This document shows positions 34,845 to 44,133 of a DNA stretch of 64,000 nt, in pieces (the first letter of the stretch is position 1; each line of letters starts with the position of its first letter). The notes beneath the pieces were generated by a model, which was given only the letters and a program-made list of their open reading frames with translations, was not told the DNA's origin and did not search any database. Both the position numbers and the translations under genes were made by a program. The stretch is taken from positions 2,654,338 to 2,718,337 of the forward strand of contig NZ_BMFJ01000001.1 of NCBI RefSeq assembly GCF_014638275.1, given 5' to 3'. This DNA is from Primorskyibacter flagellatus (lineage in GTDB: Bacteria > Pseudomonadota > Alphaproteobacteria > Rhodobacterales > Rhodobacteraceae).

Positions 34845-36043
34845 GCTCCCGCCATCCTCTCCGCCGCGTGGGCCATGATCCTGAGGCCCGCGACGAGATC
34901 CTCTTCCGCCGTATCCTCCTCGAACGCATGGCTGATGCCGTTGATCGACGGGACGAACAGCATCGAGACCGGCAAGTGGGCAGCGACGGAAGTCGCGTCG
35001 TGCAGGGCGCCGGAAGGCATGGAGCGCCAGCGGCCGGGGGCGACGGCCTCGGCCCCCGTTTCGAGCGCCTTGCGGAAGGCGGGGTCCATCGGGACTGGAT
35101 CGAGGGCGAGCATTCCGGTGGTTTCGGCGGTGAGGCCCAGCTCTTCGGCGGTTTCGGCGATGGCCTCGCGGATGATTTCCTCCATCCGTTCCAACCGGTC
35201 GCGGTCGCCGTCCCGCCACTGCATCGAGAAGGTGCAGCGGCCCGGAACGATGGAGTGGGAACCGGGGTAGAGTTCGACGTGGCCGGTCGTCCATACCGTT
35301 TCGGGAACCACCACGTTGCGGAAGCGGTCGATGATCTTCTGCTGGTAGGCCAGCATCCCGCGATAGGCATCCCGGCGCAGGTGCATGGGTGTTGTCCCGG
35401 CGTGGTTCTGCTGCCCATGGAAGGTGATGCGCATGTCGCGGATGCCGACGATCGACGTCACGATGCCCGCCGCCTCCCCCGCCTTGTCGAGCCAGGGGCC
35501 CTGTTCGATGTGGCATTCGAGGAAGCCAAGGAACCGCTTTGGGTCCGGGAAGTCACCGGCGAGGTCTGCCATGCGGGCGCGTGCCTCGGCGAAGGTGGTG
35601 CCGGAGGTGTCGGTCAGCCTGTCGGCGTCGTCGAGCGAGGTGAAACCGCCCCAGACCCGGCTGCCGGTGGTCACCCCGAAGCGCCCCTCCTCGTCCTGGA
35701 AGGAAACGGCCGAGATCGGCACACCGGCCTCCGCCCCCGCGCGGGCCAGTTCCAGCCCGCAGATCACGCCAAGCGCGCCGTCGAGCCAGCCGCCCTCGGG
35801 CTGGCTGTCGGAGTGGGAGCCGACAAGCAGGGAGCGCCCCTCCGCCAGGCCCCAGACCGTGCCCACGGGGTCGAACTGCGTGGTCAGGCCAGCCTCCGCA
35901 TATTGCTGCGCCAGCCACTTGCGGGCGGCGATGTCGGGGTCGGAGAAGGCGGGTCGGACAACGCCTTTCAGGACGCCGGAGGCACCGAAGCTGCGCAGGT
36001 GGTGCAGATCGGCCAGGAACCGTTCGGGATTGACGGGCAGCAT
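34841..36043 (-). CDS. Zn-dependent M20-family amidohydrolase (carbamoylase/allantoate hydrolase type)
   Basis: 400 residues of the M20 subgroup containing N-carbamoyl-L-amino acid hydrolase, allantoate amidohydrolase and beta-ureidopropionase. Metal-site motifs are [41 protein letters not shown] and [10 protein letters not shown]; the lid/dimer region has [13 protein letters not shown]. The exact substrate (an N-carbamoyl amino acid or ureide) cannot be assigned, since hydantoinase or pyrimidine genes are not adjacent. Upstream, a 20-bp AT-rich palindrome is centred 30 bp from the start codon and is a strong operator candidate. Confidence 0.9.
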   Translation of the reverse strand: MLPVNPERFLADLHHLRSFGASGVLKGVVRPAFSDPDIAARKWLAQQYAEAGLTTQFDPVGTVWGLAEGRSLLVGSHSDSQPEGGWLDGALGVICGLELARAGAEAGVPISAVSFQDEEGRFGVTTGSRVWGGFTSLDDADRLTDTSGTTFAEARARMADLAGDFPDPKRFLGFLECHIEQGPWLDKAGEAAGIVTSIVGIRDMRITFHGQQNHAGTTPMHLRRDAYRGMLAYQQKIIDRFRNVVVPETVWTTGHVELYPGSHSIVPGRCTFSMQWRDGDRDRLERMEEIIREAIAETAEELGLTAETTGMLALDPVPMDPAFRKALETGAEAVAPGRWRSMPSGALHDATSVAAHLPVSMLFVPSINGISHAFEEDTAEEDLVAGLRIMAHAAERMAGA

Positions 36044-36063
36044 GAGGGTCCTTTCGGCTGGCG

Positions 36064-36083
36064 GAATTTATCGTGATAAATTC
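36064..36083. promoter_or_regulatory. Palindromic operator candidate upstream of the M20 gene
   Basis: GAATTTATCGTGATAAATTC: perfect 9-bp arms around GT, an AT-rich island in GC-rich DNA. It ends 20 bp before the M20 start on the minus strand. The form suits a dimeric GntR/LacI-type regulator; no regulator gene is adjacent. Confidence 0.65.
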
Positions 36084-36123
36084 TCCGTCCAGCGTATCAA
36101 GCCCCCGAGGAAGGTCAAGGCGG

Positions 36124-36462
36124 TCAGCCGCCCCGGATCAGGTCGTCCTCGTCCTCGCCGGCCGACAGGCCAAGCGCGTCGAGTCCGTTTTCGAGATGGT
36201 CGGAGAGGTGTGGCGAACCGAGCAGGTAATCCGCGGCGGAGTGGTCGGCCTCGTCCCGCGCGGTGCGCAGCGCTTCCTCCAGATCGTCGGCGTCGAAGGT
36301 GCCGCGCCCGATCCACATAAGTGCAACAAGGCTCTGCGCCTCCTCTTCCGTCATGTCGTCGATGAAGGCGCGCAGTTCCGGTTCGGCCCGGTCCAGTTCG
36401 CGTGCCATCAGGATCACCTGCGCCACCTTGTCGGTTGCTATCTCAAGACTGTCTTCGGCCAT
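36124..36462 (-). CDS. DUF3775-type acidic protein
   Basis: 112 residues, strongly acidic, all-helical in appearance. The segment ELRAFIDDMTEEEAQSLVAL followed by MWIGRGTFDADDLEEAL resembles DUF3775, a small family of unknown function frequent in alphaproteobacteria; the assignment is from memory of its WIGRG core. It ends 80 bases downstream of the M20 start on the same strand and begins 60 bases after the SDR gene, so it may be the last gene of the stress operon from the flavoprotein. Confidence 0.7.
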   Translation of the reverse strand: MAEDSLEIATDKVAQVILMARELDRAEPELRAFIDDMTEEEAQSLVALMWIGRGTFDADDLEEALRTARDEADHSAADYLLGSPHLSDHLENGLDALGLSAGEDEDDLIRGG

Positions 36463-36522
36463 GTTCGTCTCTCCTTGCTGACAGGTCCAGTCTGCGCGGA
36501 GGTCGCGGGCGCGGCCTTGATC

Positions 36523-37254
36523 TTACGCAAACAGGCGGAAATAGAGCCATCCCGGCAAAAACCGCGCGCCCCGAAACAGGAACGAGAACCATGTCGGGAA
36601 GGCGCGCGAAAAGCTGTCCGAGTTCATGTGTTCAAAGCAGATGCGGGCGGCGTCCTCCGGCTCCATCATTCCGGGCATGGCGAAGTCGTTCTTCGCAGTC
36701 AGCCGGGTGCGGATGTAGCCGGGGTTGAGAAGCTGCACATCGATGTCCGTCCGCCGCAGGTCGCAGCGCAGGCTTTCGGCAAGCGCCATGATGCCCGCCT
36801 TGGTGGCGACGTAAGGGGCGGCGCCGGGCAGGCCGCCGTAGGCGGTGAGCGATCCGGTCAGAACGATATGCCCGTGCCCCCGCGCCTGCATTCCGGGCAG
36901 GACGGCTCCTACGGCGCGCAGGGAGCCGAGGAAGTTCACATCCCCCATGGTTTCGGCCTGCTCGGCATTCCAGTCTTTCGCACCGAAAGGCCAGTAGGCC
37001 CCGGCGAGATAGACCATGCCGTCGATCTCTCCCGCTTCCACCGCGGCGCGGGTGACGGCATCGCTGTCGGTCACGTCAAGCGGCAGGACACGGGCGGGGC
37101 CTGGCAGGTCGGCAGCCAGTTTCGCAAGCGCGTCTTCGGACCGGGCGGACAGGATCAGATGCACACCGGCGCGGCTCATCTGCCGGGCCAGGGCTGCGCC
37201 CAGCCCGTCGCTGGCCCCGATCAGCCAATAAGTCCTACCCTGCCAGTCCCGCAT
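36523..37254 (-). CDS. Short-chain dehydrogenase/reductase
   Basis: 243 residues, classical SDR. The cofactor motif is IGASDGLGAALARQM, with SARSED favouring NADP(H); the catalytic residues are Ser in VLTGSLTAYGG and the YVATKAG Tyr-x3-Lys. A hydrophobic C-terminus (FPTWFSFLFRGARFLPGW) suggests membrane association. It is third in a minus-strand operon after the flavoprotein and DUF1365 genes and next to rpoE-chrR; in R. sphaeroides an SDR occurs in the matching RpoE-controlled operon, so a part in the singlet-oxygen response, possibly lipid-related, is inferred. Confidence 0.88.
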   Translation of the reverse strand: MRDWQGRTYWLIGASDGLGAALARQMSRAGVHLILSARSEDALAKLAADLPGPARVLPLDVTDSDAVTRAAVEAGEIDGMVYLAGAYWPFGAKDWNAEQAETMGDVNFLGSLRAVGAVLPGMQARGHGHIVLTGSLTAYGGLPGAAPYVATKAGIMALAESLRCDLRRTDIDVQLLNPGYIRTRLTAKNDFAMPGMMEPEDAARICFEHMNSDSFSRAFPTWFSFLFRGARFLPGWLYFRLFA

Positions 37255-37299
37255 GCCTGTCTCCTTTCATGGTCAACGTCGCCCGCGCGGCGGGGTTCC

Positions 37300-38061
37300 T
37301 CAGCCCGACACGTCCTGCGCGGGGGCCGGCGGACGGCTGCGATAGCGTGCGCCGCCCAGTTTCAGCTTCAGCGCCTGCCAGTGGATCAGCGCCAATACGC
37401 GCAGGGACCCGAAGGGGCGGCGCAGGAATGCGGTAAGCAGCGCGCGGGTGGTCATCGGGATCAGCGCGCCGGTCAGGGTGGCGACGACCCCGCCCCCGTC
37501 GCGGTCATAGTCGATCCGGATGCCGATCCTGTCGCCGGCGATGTCGAAGCGGAAGCGGTAGGTCCCCTCCGTCGGCTGGAAGGGCGAGACATGCATCAGC
37601 TTCGCGGCCTGCAGGTCCCGGTCGCGGGTGATCGGGCCAAGATTGTCGTGACGGCAGAGATAGGCGTGGCGGTCGCCGAAAGTGTTGGTGACCTCCGCGA
37701 TGATGCACCACGGCGTGCCGTCCGTCCCGTCACAGAGCCAGAAGGACACCGGATTGAAGACATGGCCGAGGATCCGGGGCTGGGTCAGCAGGCGGATGCG
37801 ATGCGGGTCGGGCAGGCCGCGCGCCTTCAGCACATCCCGTATCCAGGCCGCGCCGCGCCCCCGCCCCGGCGGTCCGCCGTGATCCTTGTCATGCACTGCG
37901 GCGAAGGCGCGGGCGTTGCGGGCGAATAGCGGCGTCGGGCTTTCCGTATCCTCCGCGTCGATCAGCACGTAATCCACACCGTAGCGAAAGGCGTTGCGCT
38001 GTGCGCCCTTGCGGCCGTGCCAGGTATGGCCGCGCAGCATCTGGGGCGCGGGGACAGTCAT
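37300..38061 (-). CDS. DUF1365 family protein
   Basis: 253 residues. The DUF1365 hallmarks are RNAFRYGVDYVLID near the start, ILGHVFNPVSFWLC in the centre and DREAAKLMHVSPFQP-like QAAKLMHVSPFQPTEGTY later. The function of this family is not established biochemically. In R. sphaeroides the homologue beside rpoE-chrR was reported as needed, together with the flavoprotein, for ChrR turnover after singlet oxygen (literature memory). Its ATG overlaps the flavoprotein stop (ATGA at 38058-38061), so the two proteins are probably made in equal amounts. Confidence 0.9.
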   Translation of the reverse strand: MTVPAPQMLRGHTWHGRKGAQRNAFRYGVDYVLIDAEDTESPTPLFARNARAFAAVHDKDHGGPPGRGRGAAWIRDVLKARGLPDPHRIRLLTQPRILGHVFNPVSFWLCDGTDGTPWCIIAEVTNTFGDRHAYLCRHDNLGPITRDRDLQAAKLMHVSPFQPTEGTYRFRFDIAGDRIGIRIDYDRDGGGVVATLTGALIPMTTRALLTAFLRRPFGSLRVLALIHWQALKLKLGGARYRSRPPAPAQDVSG

Positions 38062-39362
38062 TCCGCCGCCAGCGCCGGGCTGCGCCGTTCCCGCCGCTGA
38101 ATGGCGTTCACGACGTCGGCCGCGCTTGCCAGCCCGTCTTCGTGGAAGCCGTTGCGCATCCAGGCGCCGCAGAACCAGGTGTCGTTGCGCCCGTTGATCC
38201 GCGCCATGTCCTTCTGGGCCCGCAGCGCCGCGAGGTCGTAAACGGGATGATGCAGGGTGACCTCATCATAGACTTTCGCCGGATCGATGCGGCGGGTGGC
38301 GTTCAGGGTGACGAACATCGGGTCGTCCTTCGGGATCGGCTGAAGGCGGTTCATCCAGTAGGTCAGGTCGATGGAGTCGCCCGTCTTCCCGGCACCCTCC
38401 CGGTAGTTCCACGACGACCAGGCGAGGCGCGAGCGCGGCATGACGGCGTCGTCGCAGTGCAGCACCACCCGGTTGGGCTGATAGCGAATGTCGCCAAGCG
38501 CCGCTGCTTCTTCGACCGTCGGATCGGTGAGCAGGCGGAGCGTGATGTCGGAATGGGTTGCGAGCACCACCTCGTCGAAGCTTTCCCAGCCGTGGCCGCC
38601 GGTCCGGATCTCGGGGCCGGTCAGCGTGCGGCGGACCGCCTGAACCGGCGTACCCGCACGGATGGACACGCCATCGCGGGTCAGGGCGGCGGCAACCCGG
38701 TCCACATATTGCACCGACCCGCCCTGCACCGTGTACCACTGATGCTGGCCGGTGTGGCTCAGCAGGGCGTGGTTCTCGAAGAAGCGGATCATTGCATCGG
38801 CGGGAAAATCGAGGATCTTCTCCTTCGGGGTGGACCAGATCGCCCCGGAAAGCGGCAGCAGGTAGTAATCCCGGAACCATACTCCGGTACCAAGCGCCTC
38901 CAGCAGCCCGCCGATGGTCATGCCCGGCGTCTGGGAGGTGTCCAGTGCCCGCGCATTGAACCGCATCACGTCGCGCAGCATGCCGAGGAAGCGGGGGCTC
39001 GCGGCGTTGCGAAGCTGGGCGAAGACCGCGCGCAGGTTGGTCAGCCCGTATTCCATCCGACCGCCCCGGACAGAGGCGCCGAAGCTCATGTCAGACTTGG
39101 CCACCGGCACGCCGAGGTCGTCGAACATCGCGGTCAGCAGGGGGTAGTTCACCTTGTTGAAGACGATGAAACCGGTATCGACCGGCTGGTCCCCGCGCTT
39201 GCCGGCCATCAGGGTCCGGGCATGGCCACCAAGACGCGGCTCCGCCTCGAACAGGGTCACATCACGGGTGGCGGACAGCAGGCGCGCCGCTCCGAGGCCG
39301 GAGATGCCTCCGCCCACCACGGCGATGCGGCGACGGAGAGGCGGGATGGCTTCGAATGGCAT
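38058..39362 (-). CDS. FAD/NAD(P)-binding amine-oxidase-like flavoprotein
   Basis: 434 residues. A Rossmann FAD motif RIAVVGGGISGLGAARLL opens the protein, followed by EAEPRLGGHARTL. Mid-protein LLPLSGAIWSTPKEKILDF and WYTVQGGSVQYVDRVAAAL fit the flavoprotein group usually paired with DUF1365 and a cyclopropane-synthase-like methylase. No such methylase is adjacent here. It heads the minus-strand operon and diverges from rpoE across 216 bp. A membrane-lipid oxidation/desaturation role linked to singlet oxygen defence is the likely context; the substrate is unproven. Confidence 0.9.
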   Translation of the reverse strand: MPFEAIPPLRRRIAVVGGGISGLGAARLLSATRDVTLFEAEPRLGGHARTLMAGKRGDQPVDTGFIVFNKVNYPLLTAMFDDLGVPVAKSDMSFGASVRGGRMEYGLTNLRAVFAQLRNAASPRFLGMLRDVMRFNARALDTSQTPGMTIGGLLEALGTGVWFRDYYLLPLSGAIWSTPKEKILDFPADAMIRFFENHALLSHTGQHQWYTVQGGSVQYVDRVAAALTRDGVSIRAGTPVQAVRRTLTGPEIRTGGHGWESFDEVVLATHSDITLRLLTDPTVEEAAALGDIRYQPNRVVLHCDDAVMPRSRLAWSSWNYREGAGKTGDSIDLTYWMNRLQPIPKDDPMFVTLNATRRIDPAKVYDEVTLHHPVYDLAALRAQKDMARINGRNDTWFCGAWMRNGFHEDGLASAADVVNAIQRRERRSPALAAE

Positions 39363-39450
39363 TCAGGGACCCTTTTTTCGGCGTTTCACAGACAGATACG
39401 GCGGCGAGCGCGCAGCGGATGCATCGCGGCGAAAATATTTCGCGGCCCCG

Positions 39451-39481
39451 CTGATCCGGAGCGATCAGGACCGCGTATCAA
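39451..39481. promoter_or_regulatory. Candidate RpoE-type promoter with inverted TGATC elements
   Basis: TGATCC (39452-39457) followed after 17-18 bp by GTATCAA resembles the TGATC-type -35 of Rhodobacter RpoE promoters, pointing toward rpoE. The -35 lies in an inverted repeat CTGATC-N6-GATCAG (39451-39468), so a second -35 faces the flavoprotein gene. The -10 match is weak, especially leftward. Confidence 0.4.
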
Positions 39482-39578
39482 GGTCATGTTGCAGCAGATC
39501 GCAGATACCCCGGATCGCGCCTCGCCTGTGTCCGTTGCCCGTGCTAGGCCTCGGACCGGAACGAGGGGGAAGGCGCGC

Positions 39579-40136
39579 GTGACGGAAACACCGCCGGAGG
39601 AGACGGAGAAGGCCATTCTGATCAGCGACATGCTCCGCGTGCGCGATCAGCGCGACCGGGCGGCGTTTGCCCGGCTGTTCGGTCATTTCGCGCCGAGGGT
39701 GAAGGGGTTCCTGATCCGGGCGGGTTCTGACCCGGCGGTGGCAGAGGACTGTGCGCAGGATGTGATGGTGACGGTGTGGAACAAGGCGCATCTCTACGAT
39801 CCCGCCCGCGCCAGCGTCGCCACCTGGGTCTTCACCATCGCCCGTAACCGACGGATCGACCTGGCCCGGCGCGACCGGCGGCCCGAACCCGAAGACCTGG
39901 GATGGGGGCCCGAACCGGAGACGGCCCAGGAAGACGGGCTGGTGCTGCAACAGGAAAGCGACCGGCTTGGCGTCGCGCTGAAGGGTCTGCCCGAGGCGCA
40001 GCGCGAGCTGATCGAGAAGTGTTATTTCGGCGACCTCTCGCACCGGGAGATCGCGGATGTGACCGGGCTGCCGCTCGGCACGATCAAGTCAAGGATACGG
40101 CTGGCGCTGGACAAGCTGCGCCATGCAATGGGGTGA
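39579..40136 (+). CDS. rpoE: ECF sigma factor RpoE (singlet-oxygen type)
   Basis: 185 residues. Sigma region 2 reads RDRAAFARLFGHFAPRVKGF, DCAQDVMVTVWNKAHLYD and ATWVFTIARNRRIDLAR; region 4 has LSHREIADVTGLPLGTIKSR, LALDKLR. Together with chrR four bases downstream this is the ECF11-type pair known from R. sphaeroides, which responds to singlet oxygen. GTG 39579 is chosen because GAGGGGGAAGG lies just upstream; an ATG at 39485 is in frame but the added residues look non-coding. Its likely targets include the divergent flavoprotein operon and its own promoter. Confidence 0.93.
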   Translation: MTETPPEETEKAILISDMLRVRDQRDRAAFARLFGHFAPRVKGFLIRAGSDPAVAEDCAQDVMVTVWNKAHLYDPARASVATWVFTIARNRRIDLARRDRRPEPEDLGWGPEPETAQEDGLVLQQESDRLGVALKGLPEAQRELIEKCYFGDLSHREIADVTGLPLGTIKSRIRLALDKLRHAMG

Positions 40137-40140
40137 GAGA

Positions 40141-40776
40141 ATGACCATCAAGCATCACCTGACGGAACAGCTGCTCATGGGGTATGCCGCCGGCACCCTG
40201 CCGGAGGCGTTCAACCTCGTCGTCGCCAGCCATCTGTCGATGTGCGACGACTGCCGCGCTACCCTCGCCGCGTACGAGGAGATCGGCGGCGCGCTGCTGG
40301 AAGAGGCAGGCGTCGCGATGTCAACGGGCGGCCTGGATTCCGCGCTGGCGCGGCTCGACACCCGTGCGCCGGAACCTGTGCGCCCGGCGGCTCCGGGTGC
40401 CCTCCCCGCCCCGCTGCGCAGTTATGTCGGCGGCGACGTCGACGCGATCCGCTGGCGGTCGGTTGGCGGTGGCGTGAAACAGGCGATCCTGCCGACTTCA
40501 GAGTCCGCCTCCGCCCGGCTGCTGTTCATTCCGGCGGGCGCGGCCGTCCCGGATCACGGCCATCGCGGCATGGAGCTGACTCTCGTCCTGCAGGGTGCAT
40601 TTGCGGATGAAACCGACCGCTTCGTGCGGGGTGACGTTGAGGTCGCGGATCAGGATCTCGAACACATGCCCGTGGCGGACATCGGTGCGGATTGCATCTG
40701 CCTCGCCGCGACCGACGCACCGTTGCGCTTCACCTCGCTGATTCCGCGCCTGCTGCAGCCGTTCCTGAAGATCTGA
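40141..40776 (+). CDS. chrR: Zinc-binding anti-sigma factor ChrR
   Basis: 211 residues. The N-terminal anti-sigma domain has zinc ligands His6, His31, Cys35 and Cys38 (SHLSMCDDCR), at the same numbers as in R. sphaeroides ChrR. The C-terminal cupin carries His139, His141, Glu145 and His175 (DHGHRGMELTLVLQG, LEHMPVAD), two residues offset from the known set. ChrR holds RpoE inactive until singlet oxygen triggers its loss through the cupin domain. It is in one operon with rpoE and followed by a dispersed repeat/hairpin at 40778-40822. Confidence 0.96.
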   Translation: MTIKHHLTEQLLMGYAAGTLPEAFNLVVASHLSMCDDCRATLAAYEEIGGALLEEAGVAMSTGGLDSALARLDTRAPEPVRPAAPGALPAPLRSYVGGDVDAIRWRSVGGGVKQAILPTSESASARLLFIPAGAAVPDHGHRGMELTLVLQGAFADETDRFVRGDVEVADQDLEHMPVADIGADCICLAATDAPLRFTSLIPRLLQPFLKI

Positions 40777-40777
40777 C

Positions 40778-40822
40778 CTTCATCTTGCCCGAAATACTCC
40801 GGGGTGCGGGGCAGAGCCCCGC
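40778..40822. repeat. Dispersed CTTCATCTTG..AAATACTC repeat, copy A, with hairpin
   Basis: CTTCATCTTGCCCGAAATACTC (split: 40778-40799) is followed by a 7-bp hairpin GCGGGGC-AGA-GCCCCGC (40806-40822). It lies between the convergent chrR and rmuC genes, where the hairpin could terminate transcription. Further copies: 44958, 51715 and, inverted, 58396. Confidence 0.75.
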
Positions 40823-40842
40823 GGCCGTTCGTCTTTGACCGG

Positions 40843-42090
40843 TCAGTCCCGCCGGGTCAGCCGCGCAACCGTGGCACCGGCATCCTCGATGGCGTCCGGC
40901 GCGAGGTCCTCGAAATCGAAATTGTCCAACCGGGCGGCGCGTTTGCCTGCCCGCTCCGCCGCCGTGCCGATGCCGTCCAGGTCCGCGCGCGCCTGGTTGA
41001 AGTGGGTGTCCAGCTTCTGCACCCGCTCCACCACGATCTCGACATCCCGATGCAGCAGCTTCAGCGTATTGCGGATCGCGCCTGCCTGTTCGCGCATCCG
41101 GGCGTCCTTAAGGATCGCGCGCATGGTGTTCAGGGTGGCCATGCAGGTTGTGGGGGAGACGATCCAGACCCGCGCCGCGAACCCCTCGCGTACCAGTTCG
41201 GGGAAATTGGCGTGCAGTTCGGCGTAGACGGCTTCGGATGGGAGGAACATCAGCGCACCGTCGGCGGTCTCTCCCTCGATGATGTATTTCTCGGAGATCG
41301 CCTTGACATGCGCCCGGACCGAGGTGCGGAAGGCCTGAGCCGCCGCCCGCGCCTCACCGTCGGAGGCGGCGTTGCGCAGGGCCTCGTACGCCTCCAGAGG
41401 GAACTTCGCGTCGATCACGATCGGGCCCGGCGGGTTCGGCAGGTGGATCAGGCAGTCCGCGCGCTTGCCGTTGTTCAGGGTCTGCTGCAGGGAATAGCTG
41501 TCCTTTGGCAGCGCCTTGGAGACGATGTCGGTCAGCTGGATTTCCCCGAAGGCCCCGCGGGTCTGCTTGTTCGACAGAATGTCCTGAAGCGACAGAACAT
41601 CGCCCGAAAGCCGGGTGATGTTTTCCTGCGCCTTGTCGATTGCGGCCAGCCGGGTCTGAAGTTCTGCAAGGCTCTTCGTCGTTTTCTCGGACCCGCCCGA
41701 CAGCTGCTTGTTCACCTGTTCCTGCATGTCGGACAGTGCACGGGCAGAGCGCATGGCATTCTCGTGCAGACGGTCGCTCATCTGCTGCTGGACGGCGGCG
41801 AGGCGGGTTTCCATCGCCGAAAGGACCTGCGCCTGGCCTGTCGCCTGTGCGTTGGAGACAGAGGTCAGGCCCCCGGTCAGCTGTTCCTGTCCGCGCCCCA
41901 GCCCCTCGACCGCGCGGCCAAGCTGATCCATCTGGTAGATCAGCGGTTCGGCGGCACGGGCGGACCGTGCAACCCCCCGCAAGGCGAGGATCAGCAGGAT
42001 CACGATCAGCAGGGCAAGCACGCCGCCGGCCAGCGCGGCCAGCGTCAGCGGATCGTTGAGGTCAAGCGTGACGGCACCGATCTGCATCAT
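40843..42090 (-). CDS. rmuC: DNA recombination protein RmuC
   Basis: 415 residues. One N-terminal membrane helix ([20 protein letters not shown]), a long coiled coil (about 40-150), then the PD-(D/E)xK-like RmuC core: [44 protein letters not shown] (split), [19 protein letters not shown] and [16 protein letters not shown]. RmuC limits recombination between inverted repeats in E. coli. The start is ATG 42090 or the adjacent ATG 42087; 42090 overlaps the mutL stop, while the GGGAGGA spacing suits 42087 better. Coupling with mutL makes a DNA-maintenance operon. Confidence 0.93.
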   Translation of the reverse strand: MMQIGAVTLDLNDPLTLAALAGGVLALLIVILLILALRGVARSARAAEPLIYQMDQLGRAVEGLGRGQEQLTGGLTSVSNAQATGQAQVLSAMETRLAAVQQQMSDRLHENAMRSARALSDMQEQVNKQLSGGSEKTTKSLAELQTRLAAIDKAQENITRLSGDVLSLQDILSNKQTRGAFGEIQLTDIVSKALPKDSYSLQQTLNNGKRADCLIHLPNPPGPIVIDAKFPLEAYEALRNAASDGEARAAAQAFRTSVRAHVKAISEKYIIEGETADGALMFLPSEAVYAELHANFPELVREGFAARVWIVSPTTCMATLNTMRAILKDARMREQAGAIRNTLKLLHRDVEIVVERVQKLDTHFNQARADLDGIGTAAERAGKRAARLDNFDFEDLAPDAIEDAGATVARLTRRD

Positions 42091-43937
42091 GTCCTCCCGA
42101 ACAGGCGTTCGATGTCCGACAGTTTCAATTCTACATAGGTGGGCCGCCCGTGGTTGCACTGCCCGGAGAGCGGAGTCGCCTCCATCTCGCGCAGGAGGGC
42201 GTTCATCTCTTCGACCCGCATCCGTCGGCCCGAACGGATGGAGCCGTGGCAGGCCACCCGGGACAGGATCGCGTCGATGCGGGACTTCAGCGCGGTGCTG
42301 TCCCCGGCGTCGGTCAGTTCGTCCAGAATGTCCAGAACCAGCGCCCTGGCATCGACTTCGCCCAGGATTGAAGGGGTCTCGCGCACCGCGACTGCCGACC
42401 CTCCGAACGGTTCAATGGTGAGACCAAGGGTAGAAAGATCGTCCGCGACCTCTTCCAGACGCGCGCAATCGCTCGCCGAAAGCTCCACGATCTCGGGGAT
42501 CAGCAAGGCCTGCGCAGCGACGCCCGTCCCCGCCATCTGGGTCTTGAGCCGTTCATAGACCAGACGTTCGTGCGCCGCGTGCTGGTCGACCAGCACCATG
42601 CCCCGATCGGTCTGGGCGATGATGTAATTCTCGTGCACCTGCGCGCGCGCGGCACCAAGGGGAAAGGATTCCAGCCGTTCAGACGCGACAGTCTCTTCTG
42701 TCACGACAGGTTCGAACCGGGCCGAGGGCTGATCGGCAAAGCCGTCGAAGACCTCCGGGGCCTGAGCCCGATACGCCTCCGCCCGGGCCTGACCTGACGG
42801 ACGGTCCATCTGGTAGACCCGCGCCGGTCCCGCCGGTTCGGGCCGCATCGCACCAAGGGTCGCCCCGGCCACGGTTGTCGAGGCACGATGCCCCGCGCCC
42901 GCCAGCGCGTGCCGCAGTCCGGTCACCACCAGACCGCGCGCGGTACCGGGATCGCGGAAGCGCACCTCGGACTTCGCGGGGTGCACGTTCACGTCCACGA
43001 GTACCGGATCGCATGAGACAAAGATCGCCGCCGCCGGATGCCGGTCGCGGCTCAGGACGTCCATGTAGGCCGCGCGCAGGGCCCCGGTCAGCAGCTTGTC
43101 CCGCACGGGACGCCCGTTGACGAAAAGGAACTGCGCCACCGCCGCGCCGCGCGAATAGGTCGGCAGGGCCGCATAGCCGGTCATGCGCAGCCCCTCGCGC
43201 TCCGCATCGACTGGAATCGCGTTGTCCGCGAACTCCCGCCCCAGCACCGTGGCCAGCCGACCGTGCAGCGCGTCGAACATGTCGCCGCTCTCGGGATCGG
43301 CGCGGAAGACCACCCGACCCTCGCCTCCGCCGGTGGCATCGCGCAGGGTGAAGCCGACATGGGGTTCGGCCATGGCAAGGCGCTTGACGATGTCGGTGAC
43401 GGCCTGCGCCTCGGCCCGGTCGGTGCGCAGGAACTTCAGCCGGGCCGGGGTGGCGTAGAAGAGATCGCGCAGCTCTACCTGCGTACCGGGGGACAGGGCG
43501 GCAGGGCGCACCGGCTCCATCCGCCCGCCGTTGACCGCGATCTCCGTCGCGGCCTCCCCCGCCACGCGGGAGGTGATCCGCAGCCGGCCGACCGCGCCGA
43601 GGGAAGGCAGCGCCTCTCCTCGGAAGCCGAAGGTGTGGATGTTGAGCAGATCCGACCCGTCGATCTTGGACGTCGCGTGCCGCGCGAGTGCCAGCGGCAG
43701 GGCGTCGGCGGGGATGCCGCATCCGTCGTCGCGCACGCGGATCAGGGTCTTGCCGCCATCGGCCACCGTCACCTCGATCCGGGAAGCTCCGGCGTCCAGC
43801 GCGTTCTCCACCAGTTCCTTGACGGCGGAGGCCGGGCGTTCGACCACCTCACCGGCAGCGATACGATTGATCGCGGCCTCGTCGAGTTGTCGGATGACGG
43901 GCTGATTACCGCTTATCTTGGGGTTGGTCTGAAGCAT
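42087..43937 (-). CDS. mutL: DNA mismatch repair protein MutL
   Basis: 616 residues. GHKL ATPase motifs: [13 protein letters not shown] with catalytic Glu41 and Asn45, [32 protein letters not shown]. The C-terminal domain contains the endonuclease motif [12 protein letters not shown] starting at Asp451, [13 protein letters not shown] [12 protein letters not shown] and QCNHGRPT (CPHGRP variant with Asn). It should therefore be a nicking MutL, normal outside the gamma group with MutH. ATG 43937 is preferred, with the family start [20 protein letters not shown] soon after. Longer upstream frame lacks similarity. Confidence 0.96.
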   Translation of the reverse strand: MLQTNPKISGNQPVIRQLDEAAINRIAAGEVVERPASAVKELVENALDAGASRIEVTVADGGKTLIRVRDDGCGIPADALPLALARHATSKIDGSDLLNIHTFGFRGEALPSLGAVGRLRITSRVAGEAATEIAVNGGRMEPVRPAALSPGTQVELRDLFYATPARLKFLRTDRAEAQAVTDIVKRLAMAEPHVGFTLRDATGGGEGRVVFRADPESGDMFDALHGRLATVLGREFADNAIPVDAEREGLRMTGYAALPTYSRGAAVAQFLFVNGRPVRDKLLTGALRAAYMDVLSRDRHPAAAIFVSCDPVLVDVNVHPAKSEVRFRDPGTARGLVVTGLRHALAGAGHRASTTVAGATLGAMRPEPAGPARVYQMDRPSGQARAEAYRAQAPEVFDGFADQPSARFEPVVTEETVASERLESFPLGAARAQVHENYIIAQTDRGMVLVDQHAAHERLVYERLKTQMAGTGVAAQALLIPEIVELSASDCARLEEVADDLSTLGLTIEPFGGSAVAVRETPSILGEVDARALVLDILDELTDAGDSTALKSRIDAILSRVACHGSIRSGRRMRVEEMNALLREMEATPLSGQCNHGRPTYVELKLSDIERLFGRT

Positions 43938-44133
43938 GCCCCCAGACCTAGCATGCGCCCCGCGATTCGACCATGGCATTCGCGGCTCGGGACAAGCAGA
44001 ACCACAGGCAGATCCGCAACGACGCCGGGAAAAACCCCCGCATGCGGAGGGCGACTCTTTTCTTGAGGCAGGACCCAACATATAGTAGCGCCCACGAAAG
44101 CACCGGCAAAAGCCGGGCCAAGGGGACACGGGC

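Noticed and set aside
38001..39578. Plus-strand open frame running from 38001 through into rpoE
   Set aside because: The part before 39579 lies opposite the flavoprotein gene and has no domain; only the sigma-factor part is real.
44053..44090. Promoter-like TTGAGG and TATAGT before mipZ
   Set aside because: The spacing is only 12 bp, too short for a sigma70 promoter.
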